From positions 496,001 through 560,000 of the forward strand of contig JAGMWG010000013.1 of assembly GCA_020744225.1 (NCBI GenBank): 64,000 nt of DNA. The letters run 5' to 3'. Made by a program: the position numbers and the translations under genes. Shown piece by piece: positions 44,063 through 54,152 of the stretch; positions within the stretch are counted from its first letter, which is position 1; every line of letters starts with the position of its first letter. Below the pieces are notes generated by a model. That model searched no databases, had not been told where the DNA came from, and saw only the letters and a program-made list of their open reading frames with translations. The DNA is from Paraphoma chrysanthemicola (lineage: Eukaryota; Ascomycota; Dothideomycetes; Pleosporales; Phaeosphaeriaceae).

Positions 44063-44825
44063 CGTGTCGTCGTCTTATGATGTTGCTCGTGGTTCTTTTG
44101 GTGCTGTACGTTCCGTCGCGATGTACGAGGACGAGCCTTAGAGATCTGCGCGAAGTAGGTTGAGGAGGTTTGTGCGCAAGCTGCAATTGTCGCGAAGAAT
44201 CCCACAGCATTTAAGTGAGTGTTGACCTGAGGAAACCGGAGTCGAGGTCAGGCAGCTTGGTGTCGGACACAGGCTGCCTCGCACGCCCGTGGGATCGAAG
44301 ACTTTATAGGAGCTCCACGATCGTTTAGTCAATCGATATTGAGTGTTCGTTGGAAGGAGTAAAAGAGCAGGTAATTGCAGACCCACTCCGCAATAGCATT
44401 GATCAGCTAGTCGCGTACTTGGCGCAGATGTGAGGTGAGGTAAAGCGGAGAGAAAGGTACTGAGCAGGATTTCTTATCAGTAGGTGAAAGTAAGCAACGT
44501 ACCCTCCTTCCCATCCTACTCCAAAGCAGAAATCGCAACAAACACACCTCTCTCACCTTCACTTGACACGCCCCAAGGCTAAGTGATCAAAAGTCTGCAA
44601 TTGCGCAACTACATAGGTATCTACCTGGTGCGACCATCGATACTATGCCGAAGTGAAAATTTAACGAGACATATATGTCTTACATAGAAGCCTCCGTTGT
44701 CTATGTTCAAGCGCCGTTAAACATATCCCCAAAAGATTGGTCCCATGCCCTATGATGACCAGCAAGCAGACACTTTTGTCCAAAAGAAAAGAACGACATA
44801 AGAAAACATAAACGTACGAACCAGC
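44063..44825. other. Intergenic region between two minus-strand genes
   Basis: It contains the F-box-like gene promoter and the 3' region of the DUF3405 gene. No gene was recognised. Confidence 0.5.
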
Positions 44826-47264
44826 TCAAGGTTTCGCCAAATCCTTCTTCATCCTTTTCACGGGATGTAACAACATGCCCGGCATACACATCCTCTCTTC
44901 CTGGAACTCGCCATCGTGTCCCACCCCGCCACTAGTCGTCTCCTTCTCTCCCCAATTCTGCTTCACAATCGGCCAGTTCAGCCACCTGCGATACAAGTTT
45001 CTGGGAAAGCGGCTCGCATAGTACCAACTCCAGCCCTGGAAATTGAACTCGCGGTCGTGATTATACGGCGAATCAGCCTCCTCCGTCCACGCGCCTTGTC
45101 GGTTCTCCAACGCTTCGCCCGTCTCTTCGTCGACCGTAGACGCAGTGTCGAAAATAGCTTCCGTGTATGCGGCAGGCCAATGGCGGTCGTTGAAAATGGG
45201 GTGTGGAGCGTACACGGCTTTGAGACCGTGTTGGAGGGCGACGGTCGAGGGCCACATTTCGGCTTGCATGCTGCGGCCGACGATGTTCTCTTCGTGCATG
45301 GCTTGGAGCATGCGTTTGCTGAAGCGCACAACGGTGTTGATGAAGACGCGACGATCGATGTCGACGAAGTCGGGGTGCGTGAACCAGTCTGCTTGACCGT
45401 CTTGGGGAGTGAAGATCGGTCGGATGCCGGGTAGGTAGTTCCAGATCTTGTCCTTGTATGACCAGGTTGTGTTGCGTGGATCCCACATTGGAAGAAGCGT
45501 TATGAAGTCTGCTGGCTCATTGACGCCCCATTCGAAGTTGTCTGATTGGAAATCGGTAGGTGGAGTCGGTCCCAATGGTTTTTGAGGAGGGTCTGCTCGT
45601 GCCCAAGGGCGAGGACCCCAGACTGGTGGTGGGATGAGCGAGTGCGCCGATGCATTCAGCACATCTCGATGCGTCCGCTCGATAAACGACTGATAGTCGC
45701 CATGTACACTTGGCAAGTAGTATCGCTTGTTGCGCTCCCACAAGAGCTTTCGCGGCTGCTTATCAGCAAACTCGCTTATCTTCTCGAAGAAATGGTAGTG
45801 GTGTCCGGTATATCTAGCATCTGTTTCCCAGTTCCAGATGTAGTCGAACTCGGGGTGCTTGAGACTGAAGTACTGCAGGCACATGAACTGCTGCCAGTAC
45901 ACCTGCCAATCCATGACTTTAGGATACCACTTCGGAAAAATGGACTCTGACCATAGAATGGCTATGTCGCGTAATTCCTCCGGAACGTTCTCTCGCAAGA
46001 TTCTGTCATATGTTTCCTGATCCTCGAAGATGGGTATATTGCGATCCTTGACATGAACGTAAAGGAACACCTGGTATTCCCCTCCAGACTGCAGTGACAG
46101 TTCAGAAATCATGGCGCGAATGGCGGTAATGTCGTTCTCCTCGTAATGATACCCCGTCCAAGCTCGAATCAACACCGCCGTTCGATGGTGGTACTTCTGC
46201 TCTTGAGATCCCCGATTCTCAAGATTGCTTCTACTCGTATCCGGCGGGGTCGCAAACGCAGACGATGCGACATGGGGTTCAGGCATGACCGTACTAGGAA
46301 TTTTGACAACCGGAGTCCTCGCTTGCGGATGGTACCGGTCCTTGTTACGCTCGAGGCAATCGTCCTGTAGCGCTCCCCATCTGACTAGGTCCCATTCTGG
46401 CACAGTCTCTGGCGCCTTCCAGTTCTTGACGTCTTCCGGGAACTCGTCGTCTCCGTAACCATACGGTCCGTATCGCGAGTATCGATCGAAGCAAACATCG
46501 TGGTCTAGACCAACCACATCGTAGCCGCCTGCGTAGGCCGGAGGGAAGCCAGCTGGGATACCGCGATATGCCTGAACTTCGTCGTCGGTGCTCTCATTCA
46601 AGGGCAGACTTCTCGGCCCCATGCAAGCCACATGCTCGCCGCGCCACTTCTTTTTCCAGGTCTGGCTGTTGTATTCCGGAAACGGCTTATAAGCAATCGG
46701 GTCGGAGACGGTGTGACTGTCTAGCTTATCGTGACCAGCTTCGTATACGCGGTAGTCCATGTGAAATTGCTCCCACCGATTCGGATCGTACGCTTTGTTA
46801 ACATAGTCTCTGAAGGGCGGCCAGTGTCCGCTCCAAGTAGGCCGACTCCATTTCAACATCTTCTGCATGTACTCTTTCATATTCGACGGCCGTGTGAAAG
46901 CCGGAGCAAGGGGTTCTGTTCTCGCCGGCTCTGTCACCCATGGAGGATGCGATCCCGTCTTTGTAGCCACTTTGGCCGATGCATTGTTCTCACCCTCCTT
47001 TTCCTCAATCTTGTCCCCAACGCTGACCGGGGTTGGCGATGCCGCGGGAATCGCATGCTGCCACGCATCCTCTAGATGCGGCTGTATCCGATCATGATCC
47101 AGACCCTGTATCGACGACAGATTCGGCCGACTCGCTAGATCAAACAATGGTAATTGCTCGTACACATTTTCTCTCGCCCACGGACTTCTTTGCAGGATGA
47201 CAAATAATGTAACGAAAGTAAGGAACGCAAGGAGCATGAACCTGCGCGGCGAGCGGACGAGCAT
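44826..47264 (-). CDS. DUF3405 family type II membrane protein
   Basis: This is a single exon of 812 aa. Residues 9-25 (FMLLAFLTFVTLFVILQ), after a basic MLVRSPRR, form a signal anchor, which predicts a Golgi or ER lumenal protein. A variable stem of about 120 residues follows. The catalytic-looking core contains RTAVLIRAWTGYHYEEND, EYQVFLYVHVKD, WQQFMCLQYFSLKHPEFDY and the acidic IWNWETDARYTGHHYHFF, which together resemble a glycosyltransferase-type fold with a DxD-like ETDAR element. DUF3405 proteins are fungal and of unknown activity; a role in cell-wall or glycoprotein glycan synthesis is inference. Confidence 0.88.
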   Translation of the reverse strand: MLVRSPRRFMLLAFLTFVTLFVILQRSPWARENVYEQLPLFDLASRPNLSSIQGLDHDRIQPHLEDAWQHAIPAASPTPVSVGDKIEEKEGENNASAKVATKTGSHPPWVTEPARTEPLAPAFTRPSNMKEYMQKMLKWSRPTWSGHWPPFRDYVNKAYDPNRWEQFHMDYRVYEAGHDKLDSHTVSDPIAYKPFPEYNSQTWKKKWRGEHVACMGPRSLPLNESTDDEVQAYRGIPAGFPPAYAGGYDVVGLDHDVCFDRYSRYGPYGYGDDEFPEDVKNWKAPETVPEWDLVRWGALQDDCLERNKDRYHPQARTPVVKIPSTVMPEPHVASSAFATPPDTSRSNLENRGSQEQKYHHRTAVLIRAWTGYHYEENDITAIRAMISELSLQSGGEYQVFLYVHVKDRNIPIFEDQETYDRILRENVPEELRDIAILWSESIFPKWYPKVMDWQVYWQQFMCLQYFSLKHPEFDYIWNWETDARYTGHHYHFFEKISEFADKQPRKLLWERNKRYYLPSVHGDYQSFIERTHRDVLNASAHSLIPPPVWGPRPWARADPPQKPLGPTPPTDFQSDNFEWGVNEPADFITLLPMWDPRNTTWSYKDKIWNYLPGIRPIFTPQDGQADWFTHPDFVDIDRRVFINTVVRFSKRMLQAMHEENIVGRSMQAEMWPSTVALQHGLKAVYAPHPIFNDRHWPAAYTEAIFDTASTVDEETGEALENRQGAWTEEADSPYNHDREFNFQGWSWYYASRFPRNLYRRWLNWPIVKQNWGEKETTSGGVGHDGEFQEERMCMPGMLLHPVKRMKKDLAKP

Positions 47265-48723
47265 TGTGTCGGTAGGAAATTGTAGTTCGTAGTTGTGGTT
47301 GTTCGTATTCGTATCGTGGTTACACTAACGTGTTGCGCTATCGTAACCTGGTGTAGGATGACAGGCTAGGTAGTGTGAAGTCGTAAGGTAAGCTTTACCG
47401 ATCTCGAGATCGCTGCATCGCTTGCGTGTATAACGTGCAGATGAAGTTGCTAATGAGCGTGGTGTAGACTGCTGAACGACAGACAACAGGAAAGAATGTG
47501 ACGAGCCGGTCGTTCAAGGAAGCGACGAAACGTGTCGATATACACTAGCCAGAGACAAGTAGTTGTGCTTACAAGTAACAAAAAAAAAAGGAGCGTGAAA
47601 AGATGCTGCAAGAGCGCAGACAATCTCTGTGCAGTTGCAATGCAACAAGAATGCAGCAAAAGAGCGAACGAAACCTCAACGAAAGCACGGGGAAAGACCT
47701 CCAAGTTCTATCAACCCAAATCGAGGAAACGTCGAACAATCTCAAACCACGCAGAACACTACCCTATCCCGTCTTCCCAAACCCGGGTACCCATACCTTT
47801 TCATTCACTGCCTCACCACCCGCATCCTCCCATCAAACGCCTCCCACTCACCGCAGGGTCCGCGTCACACCCGCAGCCTCCCTGACGATCGAGCCCGCCT
47901 CGTCCCGCAAATCAGCATCATCGGCGTGCGCTGAGTGGGTGCTGCGCCGGGACGTTGATGATGAGTGGTTCTTGTGTGTTTCGCAAGAGCATCCGAGCTT
48001 GACCAGGAACAGTCGTCACACCATGCCCGGCAGCGCGTGCAACTCGTCTATTTGGTGCGCGCGATCGACGCCCAAGGAATGGGCATCCTTGGACGTGGTA
48101 GATCGCCATCTCGCAGCCGCCAACTAACTAGGTTGCGATATCTGGTGCCGAAATGACGCTGGGAGGATTTTTTTCTCCGAAATCGCTGATGAGGGAAGGA
48201 AATGGTGAGCTTTTTCTCGGCCTAATATCTCGGGCGCATTTCAATGGCAAAATGGCAAGGTGCTGAAATTACACAAAGCACACCAACAAGTTGCACCGTT
48301 TGATACACGCACAACCCTGTAACGTACACCACTCGACGGGACGTTTCCCGGCACAAACGTCTAGGCGCGCCGAGGCGTTGGTGAATGTGCAGGCATCGTG
48401 CAACACGGGGAACGTCAAGTTGAACGCCCAGGTAATGCAATGCACTCGGCCAGATAAGGAAGACGTTGGAAATAGGACCTGGCTTTTAAGCTACCGTACG
48501 TATGCTATTTAAGGCTGTGGACCCGTCTACTGCATCAATCATGCGTGCTCCTAGAGTGCACATTGTGTGCAATAGTAGCCATGGTAAGGGCCGATCAGAT
48601 ATGAGACGGCCCACTAGTCGTGCCAGTGTTCATATCGAGCTGCCGCATATCGACCCCATTGTCCTCCACGTCGGGACGTGCCCAACGCGATATCATCGAT
48701 GCACCAATGTTTCCCGTACCTCT
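47265..48723. other. 1.46-kb intergenic region, no gene recognised
   Basis: It holds the promoter of the DUF3405 gene, with a run of ten A residues at 47580-47589. Open frames near 47603-48127 (plus) and 47918-48109 (minus) have no family features. A long 5' UTR or a non-coding RNA is possible but unsupported. Confidence 0.5.
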
Positions 48724-50125
48724 CTAATTCCACTTCTGCACCACGACGCCACCGCGCTTGAACTCTGGCATGTCACCTAGCACCTGCGCCTTATCTGCCA
48801 GCTCTTTCGAGGGGAACGTTGTCATGAGTGCATACGCGCGCTGTTGGCTCGCGGGACTAGCACGGGTCACAAAGTCGTAGACATCGCCAATGGTGTGTGT
48901 GGTGTTGAAGCGCGACTGCAGGCGTGTGCCATCACCAAGTCGGATCTGTAGAGTGATTGTGGGGATAGATGAGTCCACGTCGACAGTGGGTGCCGCAGAG
49001 CCGGTCGCTGTCGAGGCCGTGGTGGTACTTGAAGTTGCCGCCGCGGGAGCACTGGCCGTGCTGAGCCCGGGCGTAGGACTTCCCAGACGGTTGCCAGACC
49101 CAGAGAAGGGAACGTACTTCTTCTTCGGCTGCTTATAGTCCTCGTCTTTGTGGGCGTGTACTTCGACATCCACCTCTTGGCCGTGCTCGACATTCAGAAT
49201 GTGCAGCGGAGCGTGGCCGGTGTTGATCATCTCCAGCGTGCGCGCGTTGGCAGGGTCGTCGTAGCGGAAGAGAGCGCCGTCGTCGACCGAGAAGCCGTCC
49301 CTCCACAGATGCAGCTCGCGGTGAGCACGCTCTGGTGGCGCTGCGTTTCCGCTGGCCGCATTGGGGTCGGGGATCACACGAGAGGGAGCGTCGTCACCAC
49401 CGAGGGTCGTACCGGCACCATGAAAGTGCGAGCTAGGCCGCTCGTCGTCGCCGCCTGGCCGGGGAGCATTTCTAGTGTTGTTAACGTGAGTTCCGCCAAT
49501 AATTGCTAAAGACCTTACTGTCGCGCGCGCTTCAGGATGTTGTTGATCTGATCTCGTGGGTTTGCTGCATTGGGGTTCTGCACTGCCAGGCCTGACTTCT
49601 CACCACCGGTAAAGAAGTCCTGGTTCTCGTCGTCTTGGTCATCATCGTCCGAGTCGCCGCCATCGCTGTTGCCGTGTCCATGACCACCGCCGCCACCCGA
49701 CTGCAGGTCTTTCAGTGTCCTCAGACCCCGTTGCGGAGCCTGTCTGCTTGACGACGGCTGTGATGTAGACGAGGATGCAGCATCTGCAGGCGGAGCAACG
49801 TATGTGCCATCTAGAGTGCGGCCGCCACCTGGTACAGGCTGCTGTGGCGGGTTGGGGTTGGTGTTTGCAGTCTGATCGTCACCAGCCATGTCGACGTCGG
49901 GTTCCGAGTCCTGGCCTTGTTCTTGTTCTTGGTGTTCGTCAAAGTAGAGCGAAGCTGCGAGGGTGAGGTCGCCGTTGGACGCGTTCAAGTAGCGCTCTGC
50001 CTGCAGACGGGGTTAGTAAGAGCAACGCGATTCCACGCGATTCTACTTGCCGTGGCAGGATCGAGACCAGTCAAGCTAGCAAGCTGCGCAATCTGAGCGT
50101 CTCGGTTCTCTGAGCCTTCAGACAT
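48724..50125 (-). CDS. SHP1: Cdc48 cofactor Shp1/p47 (UBA-SEP-UBX)
   Basis: Exons 50125..50051, 50000..49519 and 49471..48724 (phases 0 and 2) encode 434 aa. The first intron begins with GC, not GT (ACG|GCAAGT), with a perfect TACTAAC branch and a CTGCAG acceptor. Splicing makes the UBA-like fold LTGLDPATAERYLNASNGD. The SEP domain is at about 235-300 (HLWRDGFSVDDGALFRYDD, NTGHAPLHILNV). The UBX domain is at about 352-434 (TITLQIRLGDGTRLQSRFN, ending FKRGGVVVQKWN). Between them are an acidic stretch and FFTGGEKSGLAVQNP, a typical p47 linker. It recruits the AAA ATPase Cdc48 to ubiquitylated substrates and membranes. Confidence 0.95.
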
Positions 50126-50729
50126 AGCAAAAACACAATATTGAAGGTGGAGTCGGGGTGTTGTTGTGGTTGTCAAGCTGTCCAGAAAGTCCAGAAAGTA
50201 TTGGGAGCTCCACGTTCAGTGGTGGGGTGCGTTAGATCCCTGGAGGCGGCAGCGGCAGCGGCTGACGTATTTGGCTTGCTCCTTCACCGCAGCCTCGCAG
50301 CAAACAGACAGCGGCGGGGGATTCAAATAAATAAGTTCTAGCTTCTCTCTACAAGTTTAAGTAAAGAGTTTCAAATACTATGCGTATTTCATCAGTAATA
50401 GAAATTCGTCAAGTTGCCATGTCCATTCCGAGCATTTCGTAGCTCCGCGCCGCCAAGCTCGGCATCCAATCCTCCCAGAGCCTCAACGCACATCATCAAG
50501 CCCCAACCTCGGAAGCTGCCCACTTCCAGCACGCTCTCCACGCTGCACACAACCATCCCGCAGCGTGTCCCCGAGACCCTCCCGTGACCGTGTCAAAACA
50601 TTGCGCGCTCTCCTCCGCACCGACCGCCGCGCCACCTCCACATCCCCGCCGGACAATTCGCAAAGCATTGAAGCCCCTCCACTCACCCACACCTCCCAAA
50701 CATACACCTTTACTCGCACCAATCTCCCA
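50126..50729. other. Divergent intergenic region between SHP1 and MIM1
   Basis: An ATG-less open frame from about 50565 leads into MIM1 and is taken as leader. No distinct promoter element was recognised. Confidence 0.5.
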
Positions 50730-51232
50730 ATGGACGACCTCTCCCCCTCGCACCTCGCCGAATCCGGCATCACCATCCCCTCCGACAGCGAAAACTACGA
50801 CGGCAACCATGAACTCTCCTCCTCGCCCGCCGAATCCTCCAACTCGTCGCCGCTCATACTCTACAAACCCCCGACGCTATGGGGCCTGCTGCGCGGCGCC
50901 GCGATAAATCTGCTGCTCCCGTTTGTCAATGGCTTAATGCTTGGGTTTGGCGAATTGGTTGCGAATGAGGCGGCGTTTAGGTTGGGGTGGAGCGGGACTA
51001 AGGTATGTTGCTTTTGATAATATTCCTGCGGTTGGTGTGTGACATGGAGAGAGAAGAAGGATGGTTAGGAAAGTTTGGTGGATTGAGTAGATGCTAATAT
51101 ATTGGATAGATTTTCCCGACACATCGTGGCGAGGCGAGAAGGGTGGGACCTGGTGTCGAAATGCGCGCCGATCCTGTTGAGCGGAGGAGGAGAAATGGGC
51201 AGGAGCTGGACATGTACACGTCGTTGGAGTAG
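50730..51232 (+). CDS. MIM1: Mitochondrial outer-membrane import factor Mim1 (Tom13)
   Basis: Exons 50730..51002 and 51110..51232 (107-nt intron, GTATGT donor, TGCTAAT branch, GATAG acceptor, phase 0) encode 131 aa. The signature segment is KPPTLWGLLRGAAINLLLPF (residues 46-65), continuing as VNGLMLGFGELVANEAAF. It is one membrane helix with small-residue packing motifs, which is the hallmark of Mim1. Mim1 forms an outer-membrane complex that inserts alpha-helical proteins such as Tom20 and Tom70. The N-terminus is acidic, Ser-rich and cytosolic. The second exon adds a basic tail (THRGEARRVGPGVEMRAD). The start is the first ATG in frame. Confidence 0.9.
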
Positions 51233-51618
51233 ATGGTATGAATCGACCTGGTGGTCATGGATGAATGAAGCAAGAGTAACATTTGATGAATGCTGTGTGC
51301 ATCGAGGGCGAGCACAGCTGCAAGAATGGAAAGCATACCGGATTGTATATACATCGTGGTCGTAATGCAGCGGGATGGGAAATGCTGCTTAGTGGCCTTT
51401 AGACAGCGACAAAAAGAAATGTCAAAAATCATCTAGAATCAACCACAAATCAAGCACAATCAAAACCCAGGCTGGGAGTGTACATGTCAATATTTATACA
51501 CGAAGCTTTCTATGCCTCGTTTGCCCCATAATCCACTGCATGTAAACCGGCCCCTTCCAAACAGACTCTCAAAGTAGTCTTCACATATCATACACACCTC
51601 CCAGATCCCCTACTTCAT
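51233..51618. other. Intergenic region between convergent MIM1 and OXA1
   Basis: Probable 3' UTRs; nothing else was recognised. Confidence 0.5.
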
Positions 51619-53595
51619 CTACTTTCTATTCTCAAACCGCCTCCTCCTCTCAATCTCATACCGGTCCGCCCTATCCTTCCTCTTCTGCTGCGCATCGCTC
51701 GCATCTGCTCCACCGTATCCAGCTCCGCGAATCATATTCTTCATGCCCTTCTCCATACGCCTCTTAACAAACGCAAGTCTATAGTTCCTGCGGTAGTAAT
51801 CCAGCTTCTCCATCGCCGTGCCCTTCGCTCCCTCCTCGAAGTCGACGTCACGGTCAGGACGATCTTTATCGATCTTGGGTGTTTCAGGCTTCAGATGCGC
51901 AGGGAGTGGGGTGCCGGCCTTGACTTTGATGCCAGCGAGGGTAGTAGCGTTACGGCGATTGAGTCCGGCTGGATTCGCGCTTGTAGATTTTGGGGCCTGG
52001 TAGCGAACTTTGCCATCGGGGCCCTTGATGTCGGCTAGCTTCTTCTCGCCCTTGATGACCTGGGAGTAGAGCTCTGTGCTCTCTTTACTCGGCAGCGGGC
52101 GGATGCGGATGAAGCGCCTGAAGCCGTTCTGGCGCAGCAGATAGCCTGTGCCAGCGCCGAGGACACCCTGCACGAGGAAGTAGATTTGAAGGCCAGCGGC
52201 CTGGAAGGCGGTGACGGCGCCAAGGATGAAGGCCATACCGGTCATGAGCTTTTGGCGCTGTGCGGCTTTGCCGCCCACGTCGTTGGAGATGCCCACTTCG
52301 CCGCCGGTCTGGTGGAGTTGTTAGTAATGCTAGATGCAGATTTGAGTGGAACGTACCTTGAAGATGGCGTAAAAGATGGCTGTTGTGGCGGCGGGAAGGA
52401 CAAAGTATGGGTCGCGGACTGTGAGATCTGTGAACCAAGCAAACCCGTCTTGGGCCATACCAGGCACGGGCATTTCACCCATAGCTCGTAAGAATCTGAA
52501 AGCACAGAAACCGATCCATGCCTGTATGACCATGAAGCCACCCATGGAGCCCATTGAGCCCATGTATGGCCTCATGATCTGTGCCATTTGCATCTTGTAT
52601 ATGTTTTCCTGCGTCTTGTCCCCCCGCGCGATAGCCTCCTCCATTTTCTTCTGAATAGGCTCCGTGACAGGCTTAAGAGCCGCGAGCGCTGCCATCTTGT
52701 CCGAGCTGAGTGCCTGGAAGAAGAATGTAGAACACCGCACCACCACACCGGCCAGTATGATGGAGCCTGCCCAGCCATAGCCCGTGTTGAGGTAAATCTG
52801 CTCGATCGTCTTCTCGAATACAGTAGTCATGCCCCAGCCGTATTCCAATCCCAGTTCTTGTAGCTGTCCAGAATGATCAATGAGGGCAGTGGGATCGATT
52901 TCGGCATTGGGAATGACATCTTTCGCGGGCTCAAGGCCAAGCAGGTCGTCAATTGTCTTGGGGTCGTGGACGGCTGCTTCGCTGTCTGCAGCTGTGGTCG
53001 ATGTTTCCCAGGTGTTATTTGTTACAGGCGCCTTGTCGATGCCTGCAGGCGCGATCTCGGGGGTAGCTGATGTGACCACTGGCTCAACATGGCTGGAAGT
53101 GGGTTGGTTCACGAATTCGGCAACAGGCACTTGCTCAGCACCCGCAGCAGGAACATCGCCACTGGGGCCGCTCGACTTGCCCCAGCTCCATGGCGCATAC
53201 CAGGACCCATTGCGCACAGCAGAGGCAGTCAAGACAACATTGGGCCTGCTGGCTGTGCCCGTTCTCCACCTCGCAGACTGCAGTGGGCTGGCTCGACATG
53301 ACGGTGCGGAAAGGCCGGCGGTCCGAGGAAGCGAAGAGAACTGCTCAAACAACGGTTAGTGACATGTAGTGACAGGACAAGTATGCGCAGTGTTGCTGCG
53401 CCGAGGCATCAATAGCGGCCAGGCGGGCGTGACTTGGTGAGCGGCCTGCGGAGCAAGGACGGAGATGGCATGCGCAAGCAAAGCACCAGCGGGGAGAGTG
53501 CGCACCTTTCTTGATGCGCTGGACCGAAGTGTTACTGGATGCCGTGGGCTCAGAGGCGCCAATTGCGCCGGCCGCAGCCCTCTACATGGAAGCAT
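51619..53595 (-). CDS. OXA1: Mitochondrial inner-membrane insertase Oxa1 (YidC/Alb3 family)
   Basis: Exons 53595..53506, 53340..52357 and 52308..51619, all joined in phase 0, encode 587 aa. Exon 1 is a typical presequence (MLPCRGLRPAQLAPLSPRHP). A 165-nt intron (GTGCGC donor, CACTAAC branch, GAGCAG acceptor) joins it to FSSLPRTAG. The membrane core starts near residue 215 (YGWAGSIILAGVVVRCSTFF), followed by KMQMAQIMRPYMGSMGSMGG, FMVIQAWIGFCAFRF, DPYFVLPAATTAIFYAIF and GAVTAFQAAGLQIYFLVQGV, giving about five helices. The C-terminal about 200 residues are basic and helical, as expected for ribosome binding. Oxa1 inserts mitochondrially made proteins into the inner membrane. Confidence 0.92.
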
Positions 53596-54152
53596 TGTGC
53601 GATGGCGTCCAAGACCTGCGGAGGTGCTCGCGGGTACCATCTTTTTCGATGTGCTGCCAAGCCACGAGTCCGTTCAGACCAAAAGCGTACTTTATCGCCG
53701 ACAGTCTCCGCGTCATCGCCCAAGTAGCAGCTGAAAGTCCACAAAGTTGGTTTGCATTATGCTAAAGTATCCATTCGTTCATTATCGAAAGACAAAATAC
53801 ACGCCACAGTCGTCTGCCGGGTATTATGACCTGTTGGCACACACCTGGCTCCGAAACACCCACTATAATGCAACAACACCGGCGCTTGCAAGTCTCCCGC
53901 CTGGAACCTGAGCTCGTACGCAGCCATGTCGTGTATATTACTCCACCCATCGAAGCTTGAAGTAGATGCATATGCAGGGTAAACGAAGAAGAAAAAGAAA
54001 GCGCCATGGAAACATGGCAACAACAACAACAGGACGACTGCCCAGCTTCGGGAGTCCGAAACGCCTCCCTAATATGTGCACTGAAGAAAACTTACTCGAA
54101 CTGAAAGAAGGCTACTGGCTACCTCCCAAGGGCACGCAGCTACGTGGAACTA
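53596..54152. other. Intergenic region between OXA1 and KDM5 genes
   Basis: It contains the OXA1 promoter and the KDM5 3' end. No gene was recognised. Confidence 0.5.

Noticed and set aside
47580..47589. A10 run as a sign of a retroposed element
   Set aside because: There are no target-site duplications, no reverse-transcriptase or SINE features nearby; it is simply a homopolymer.
47603..48127. 174-codon plus-strand open frame
   Set aside because: The composition is not protein-like, there are no family motifs, and it lies in a promoter region; no splice or start support.
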